Origin: Lactobacillus huangpiensis
GTDB lineage: Bacteria > Bacillota > Bacilli > Lactobacillales > Lactobacillaceae
Direction: 5' to 3'
DNA length: 64,000 nt
Assembly: GCF_019972815.1 (NCBI RefSeq)
Contig: NZ_BPPA01000005.1
Coordinates: forward strand, 1-64,000
Of the stretch, positions 59,859 to 64,000 are shown one piece after another (position 1 is the first letter of the stretch; every line of letters begins with the position of its first letter). Under the pieces are notes generated by a model, which saw only the letters and a program-made list of their open reading frames with translations, ran no database searches and had not been told where the DNA came from. The translations under genes were made by a program, and so were the position numbers.

Positions 59859-60006
59859 AGGGCTAATTTCCCTTCTTTTTACTTATTGATTATATTCGTT
59901 TTGTTTTTCTATTCTACTAAATATAGTGTAGCAGAATCTATGTCTAATATTTTAGACAATTTTGTAACAAACTACTAATATTCAAGCATAACTTTATTAT
60001 TTTATT

Positions 60007-60030
60007 AAAAAAGCTGGATTTTTCCAGCTT
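60007..60030 (-). terminator. Terminator of the OpuC-type operon
   Basis: AAGCTGGA-AAAA-TCCAGCTT followed by TTTT on the minus strand, directly after the ATPase gene. Confidence 0.88.
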
Positions 60031-60036
60031 GCTTTC

Positions 60037-61005
60037 TTAGTTTAAATTACTAATACCATTTAAATACTCCACTATCCACTGCCGATCAATATATCCTAAA
60101 AGTTCCTTATTTTGATTTTGCACTGCCACTGCTTCATGATCGCACAACAGCTGCAACAACCTGGCGATAGTTTCTTCTTCACTAATTACCATCATATCAG
60201 GTAGTGACTTTAAAGCATCTTTTTTATATTTATTAAATAAAGCCGCCTGCCTCAAAGGCGTTTCGTATAAGTTATTGCCCAAACTGCCTTTAAAAAAGTC
60301 TCTTACAAAGTCATTTGCAGGATGTCTTAAAATCTCTTCTGGTTTGTCCACCTGCAATAATTGCCCATCTTTCATAATACCAATCCTGTCCGCTAAAAGC
60401 AGCGCCTCATTCATATCATGAGTGACAAATATAATGGTGTTATGAAGCTGTTGATGCAAGTCAACAACCAGTTTTTGCAAATTTGCCCTTGAAAGAGGAT
60501 CAAGGGCACTAAACGGTTCATCCATTAAGACAATTGGCGGCTTAGAAGCAATTGCCCGCAGTATTCCAATCCTCTGCTGCTCCCCACCAGATAATTCACG
60601 CGGATATCTTGAGGCATATTCTTGCGGATTCAGCCCCACTTTTTCTAATAGCCTTGCAGCTGTTTCATCAAGGTTTTTGCTCTTACCCTGGATCGCTGGA
60701 ATCAGAGTAATGTTTTGAGCAACTGTCATATTGGGAAAAAGTGCAATTTGCTGCAAAACATAGCCAATTTGCCAGCGCAGTTTTTGCACATCATATTCTG
60801 TAGTAGGCCGTTCATTAACTAAAACCAGGCCAGAATTTGGGTCTTCCAAACGGTTAATCATTTTAACAGATGTAGTTTTCCCACTACCGGAGTTGCCAAC
60901 TAAAACAAACAATTCACCTTGCTGAACATCGAGATTAAGGTTATTTACTACTACTTTATCAGCAAACGATTTTTTTACATGATCAAATTTTATCGCTGAA
61001 GTCAT
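60037..61005 (-). CDS. Glycine betaine/choline importer ATPase (OpuCA-like)
   Basis: A 322-residue ATPase with Walker A GNSGSGKTTS, signature LSGGEQQR and Walker B IVLMDEPFSALDP. A short C-terminal CBS-like tail (about 250-322) probably senses ionic strength. It overlaps the permease gene stop almost exactly (one-base gap) and forms the ATPase part of an osmoprotectant importer. Confidence 0.88.
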   Translation of the reverse strand: MTSAIKFDHVKKSFADKVVVNNLNLDVQQGELFVLVGNSGSGKTTSVKMINRLEDPNSGLVLVNERPTTEYDVQKLRWQIGYVLQQIALFPNMTVAQNITLIPAIQGKSKNLDETAARLLEKVGLNPQEYASRYPRELSGGEQQRIGILRAIASKPPIVLMDEPFSALDPLSRANLQKLVVDLHQQLHNTIIFVTHDMNEALLLADRIGIMKDGQLLQVDKPEEILRHPANDFVRDFFKGSLGNNLYETPLRQAALFNKYKKDALKSLPDMMVISEEETIARLLQLLCDHEAVAVQNQNKELLGYIDRQWIVEYLNGISNLN

Positions 61006-61006
61006 C

Positions 61007-62533
61007 TTACTTCTCCTTAAGCAAATGCTGTTTTACTAAAAAATTATGTGCAACTTGTCCCGGATCCATATTTTTAACGTTTACTTCATAGTTCATTTCC
61101 TGCATTTGCTTTTCAGTAATTCTGCCTGCTAATTTATTTAAACTATGCACAATTTGGGGATGCTTATTTGCAAAGTCATTACTCATTAAGGGAGCACCTT
61201 GATAAATAGGGAAGTTATGTTTGTCATCCTTTAAAATACTTAGATGATACTGTCGCAACTCACTGTCAGTTGAATATGCATCGACTACGTTAACTTTGTT
61301 CTGGTTTATTGCTTGATAGCGCAGGGCCGGCTCCATCGATTTAACCGGAAAATCAATTTTGTATAATTTCTTGATCCCTTTAAAACCATCCCCACGGTCA
61401 ATGAACTCTAAAGTCATGCCACCTTTTAACTGATTAGTAATATTAGCCAAATCACTGATTTTCTTTAAATGATTTTTATTTTTAAAAGAGGTTTTGACAG
61501 CTAAAGCATAAGTATTATCATACGCCATAGGTTTAAGCAAAGTTAGTTTATCTTGCTTATACATTAATTTTTTAGCTTTTTCATAAGTCTCTTTTTCGCT
61601 TAGACCTGCCGTTTTGACTGGAGATTTGGCAAAAGTTTCCAAAACGGTCCCTGTAAATTCAGGATAAATATCAATCTTGCCATTTTTCAAAGCACTGTAT
61701 AAAAAGGTCGTTTTACCAAAATTGGGTTTCAGAGTCACCTGCACATGTGAATCGTCTTGCTCAATTAAATCTTTATACATATTGATCAAAATCTCTGGTT
61801 CAGAACCCAACTTGCCAGCAATAGTAACAGTTTCTTTTTGACTGGTAACCGCTTGGTAAATACCACTTCCGGCCAAAAATATGATGCTGACACTTAAAAT
61901 TCCTAAAGCAGTTTTAACCGATGCATGCTCCAGCCACTTAATCAAAGCACTTAACGTGATCGCTAAAATCCCTGAACATACTGCTCCTATAACAATTAAC
62001 GCGGTATTATTACGGTCAATTCCCAATAGAATAAAACTACCAAGACCACCTGCACCAATTAAAGCCGCCATAGTGGCAGTTCCAATAATTAAAACCAGTG
62101 CTGTCCTGATACCCGAAATAATTGTTGGCATAGCTAAAGGCAATTCTACTTTAAGCAACTTTTGCAAACGAGACATGCCGAATGCGTCTGCAGCTTCTTC
62201 AAGAGCAGGATCAATTTCAGTTAAGCCCAGATAAGTATTTTGAAAAATTGGTAATAAGGCGTATACAACTAGAGCAATAACAGCAGGTATTGTCCCTATT
62301 CCAACAAGGGGAATTAGCAAACCCAACAGTGCCAATGAAGGGATTGTCTGCAATATACTAGCAATTTGTAATAAAAATTCTGCAGCCCCGGTGTGTTTTA
62401 CTGCCCAGAAAGCCAGAGGCATTGCAATTATCATTGCAATCAGTAACGAAACTAACGATATTTGCAGGTGTTGCAATAAGGCAACGCCCAAATCTCCCCT
62501 GCGTTCGCTTAAAATTTGGATAATTTGATTCAT
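61007..62533 (-). CDS. Fused permease/substrate-binding protein for quaternary amines (OpuC-type)
   Basis: A 508-residue fusion. Residues 1-205 form the permease with several helices and the EAA loop ([26 protein letters not shown]). Residues about 230-508 form the binding domain anchored behind a helix ([21 protein letters not shown] start). This fusion is common in lactobacilli for glycine betaine, carnitine or choline uptake. The downstream gene supplies the ATPase. Confidence 0.9.
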   Translation of the reverse strand: MNQIIQILSERRGDLGVALLQHLQISLVSLLIAMIIAMPLAFWAVKHTGAAEFLLQIASILQTIPSLALLGLLIPLVGIGTIPAVIALVVYALLPIFQNTYLGLTEIDPALEEAADAFGMSRLQKLLKVELPLAMPTIISGIRTALVLIIGTATMAALIGAGGLGSFILLGIDRNNTALIVIGAVCSGILAITLSALIKWLEHASVKTALGILSVSIIFLAGSGIYQAVTSQKETVTIAGKLGSEPEILINMYKDLIEQDDSHVQVTLKPNFGKTTFLYSALKNGKIDIYPEFTGTVLETFAKSPVKTAGLSEKETYEKAKKLMYKQDKLTLLKPMAYDNTYALAVKTSFKNKNHLKKISDLANITNQLKGGMTLEFIDRGDGFKGIKKLYKIDFPVKSMEPALRYQAINQNKVNVVDAYSTDSELRQYHLSILKDDKHNFPIYQGAPLMSNDFANKHPQIVHSLNKLAGRITEKQMQEMNYEVNVKNMDPGQVAHNFLVKQHLLKEK

Positions 62534-62675
62534 CGCTTAATTCCTTTACTACTGCTTTCTATCATTAAATTTACTAAACAGATTATATTAATAGCATTAA
62601 AATGATCAATTTCTTTTGCTTTACCATAACACAAACTGGTATTTTAAAAGCAATTATTGCTTAGAGATATTACTT

Positions 62676-62714
62676 AAAAAAATATTCCCAGCCAATAAGG
62701 CTGGGAATATTTTT
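62676..62714. terminator. Terminator of the ABC exporter operon
   Basis: AAAAATATTCCCAGCC and GGCTGGGAATATTTTT form a perfect 16-base stem around AATAA. Confidence 0.92.
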
Positions 62715-62721
62715 AAAAGCT

Positions 62722-64000
62722 CTATTCAATTTCTTTTTTACCAGTATACAACTCGTAGTAGTAACCCTTTTTCTTTAGGAGCTGTTCATGGTTACCTGCT
62801 TCAATAATATGGCCATGATCAAGTACCAGGATTAAGTCAGAGTTAACAGTTGTAGACAAGCGGTGCGCTATGACAAAGCTGGTACGTCCGGCTAGTAAAT
62901 TATCCATGCCTGCTTGCACAAGTTTTTCTGTTTGCGTATCAATGCTTGATGTTGCTTCATCTAAAATCATTACCGGTTCATCCGCAATCATTGCGCGGGC
63001 AATGCTAAGCAGTTGCATTTGTCCTTGAGACAAATCGCCTCCATTGCCATCGATAATCGTCTTATATCCTTCATCTAAGCGATGAATAAACTCATCGGCA
63101 TGTGATAAATGTGCTGCTTGATAAACATCATCATCGCTTGCTTCAGTATTACCAAAACGAATGTTATCCATCACGGTGCCAGTAAACATATGAGTATCCT
63201 GTAAAACGATTGATAAGGAATGGCGCAAATCATCTTTCTTTATTCTGTTGATAGGAATACCGTCATAAGTAATTGTACCCGAATTGATTTCATAAAAGCG
63301 ATTAATCATGTTGGAAATGGTCGTCTTACCGGCACCGGTTTCACCAACCAAGGCAACTTTCATACCAGGTTTAGCATCAATAGAAATATTGTACAAAATT
63401 TGTTTATTTGGCTCATAGCCAAAATTAACGTGATCAAACACAATATGTCCCTTAACGGTAACTTTCTTTACTGAACCATCCTTTTGTGGGACGTTCCAAT
63501 GCCAAGCACCCTTAACATTTTCATCCTTGGTAATAGTAACATCACCATCATCAACTTCAACAGGCTGATCTTCTAACTTGAAAATTCTGTCCGCACCAGC
63601 TAAAGCCATTACAATAGAATTTAACTGTTGTGAAATTTGAGCTATCGGCATTGCAAACTGCTTAGATAACTGTAAAAACGCACCGATGACACCCAGTGAA
63701 AGTGGTGCAATTTTATTAATTGCCACGGCTCCGCCTAAAACAGCAATTAAGACGTAAAGCAGGTTACCCATGTTACCCATGATAGGGAATAAAATAGTAG
63801 CGTAAGTGTGGGCTTTGCCTGATGCTACTTTCAGCGATTCGTTATAAGCATCAAAGTCTTGTTCAACTTCAGGTTCGTGGCTAAATACTTTAATTACCTT
63901 GAGTCCATTCAGCATTTCTTCATTGTAGCCGTTGACTTCACCCAATTCCTTTTGTTGCAGTTGAAAGTAGTGAGAAGAGCGAACTGTCAAAAAGCGCACA
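62722..64000 (-). CDS. ABC exporter subunit, fused membrane and ATPase domains (5' end outside the window)
   Basis: The visible 425 residues hold the last helices of an exporter membrane domain (LFPIMGNMGNLLYVLIAVLGGAVA) and a complete ATPase. Walker A is GETGAGKTT, signature LSQGQMQ, Walker B VMILDEATSSID and switch His in IAHRLST. The type resembles the heterodimeric multidrug exporters (LmrD/BmrD-like), whose partner normally lies directly upstream, outside the window. The true start is beyond the right edge. Confidence 0.88.
   Translation of the reverse strand, partial: VRFLTVRSSHYFQLQQKELGEVNGYNEEMLNGLKVIKVFSHEPEVEQDFDAYNESLKVASGKAHTYATILFPIMGNMGNLLYVLIAVLGGAVAINKIAPLSLGVIGAFLQLSKQFAMPIAQISQQLNSIVMALAGADRIFKLEDQPVEVDDGDVTITKDENVKGAWHWNVPQKDGSVKKVTVKGHIVFDHVNFGYEPNKQILYNISIDAKPGMKVALVGETGAGKTTISNMINRFYEINSGTITYDGIPINRIKKDDLRHSLSIVLQDTHMFTGTVMDNIRFGNTEASDDDVYQAAHLSHADEFIHRLDEGYKTIIDGNGGDLSQGQMQLLSIARAMIADEPVMILDEATSSIDTQTEKLVQAGMDNLLAGRTSFVIAHRLSTTVNSDLILVLDHGHIIEAGNHEQLLKKKGYYYELYTGKKEIE

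Noticed and set aside
1-64000. Insertion sequences, integrases, prophage or tRNA genes
   Set aside because: No transposase or integrase frames, no terminal inverted repeats flanking an ORF and no cloverleaf were recognised. The ThyX-like gene alone is not evidence for a prophage.

Overview
The window is a chromosomal segment of an AT-rich, Gram-positive lactic acid bacterium, most likely a Lactobacillus in the narrow sense (acidophilus/delbrueckii-type group). The inference rests on strong -35/-10 promoters and AAGGAGG ribosome sites, a T-box before serS, hydroxyisocaproate-type dehydrogenases, a proline iminopeptidase, the DUF3290/DUF421 gene pair, and an aspartate racemase next to an L-Lys-type murE (the D-Asp cross-bridge of lactobacilli). 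I cannot name the species. I see no tRNA or rRNA gene, insertion sequence, prophage or CRISPR array inside the window. Tandem stable-RNA-type promoters at the left edge suggest that an rRNA or tRNA operon begins just outside it, reading leftward.

Layout. 1-8.7 kb: stable-RNA promoters, T-box-controlled serS, an acetyltransferase/VTT membrane protein pair, a hydrolase, an aldehyde dehydrogenase, a zinc-ribbon membrane protein and an ABC-F protein with a possible leader peptide. 8.7-14.4 kb: TetR plus MMPL transporter, a catalytically degenerate beta-lactamase-fold protein and CorA. 14.5-21.5 kb: a Ugp-type ABC importer (ATPase, two permeases, two binding proteins) with a metallo-beta-lactamase-fold hydrolase inside the operon. 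21.8-26.7 kb: secreted or anchored nuclease, DEDDh exonuclease with BRCT tail, divergent sirtuin, DUF421/DUF3290 pair, PAS protein. 26.8-34.7 kb: peptidase, membrane glycosyltransferase, a large ThyX-like protein, an MFS exporter with an apparently leaderless promoter, a decayed cas9, L-hydroxyacid dehydrogenase, aldo/keto reductase.

34.7-39.7 kb: an internally deleted sigma-54 remnant, then a TrpXYZ-like ABC importer whose binding-protein gene is duplicated. Each copy has its own promoter, aromatic-rich leader peptide and attenuator. 39.8-43.5 kb: rpiB-rpe divergent from a LacI regulator with operator-like palindromes, a D-hydroxyacid dehydrogenase and a CofE remnant. 43.6-50.1 kb: a galactitol-type PTS operon with two SIS isomerases, YjbQ, a PRD/EIIA regulator and a divergent second epimerase gene, probably a sugar or polyol catabolic route of unknown substrate. 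50.2-55.5 kb: MFS transporter, then the complete ribDE-ribBA-ribH operon under an FMN riboswitch. 55.6-64 kb: aspartate racemase and murE, a two-component system, an OpuC-type importer with fused permease/binding protein, and an ABC exporter cut by the window end.

The most notable items are the paired aromatic-leader attenuators (35.25-36.98 kb), the cas9 fossil (32.2-32.5 kb), the mini-RpoN (34.8-35.05 kb) and the PTS/SIS/HxlB/YjbQ operon (43.6-50.1 kb). Several gene starts were moved to the codon that has a proper ribosome binding site; this is stated in each entry.
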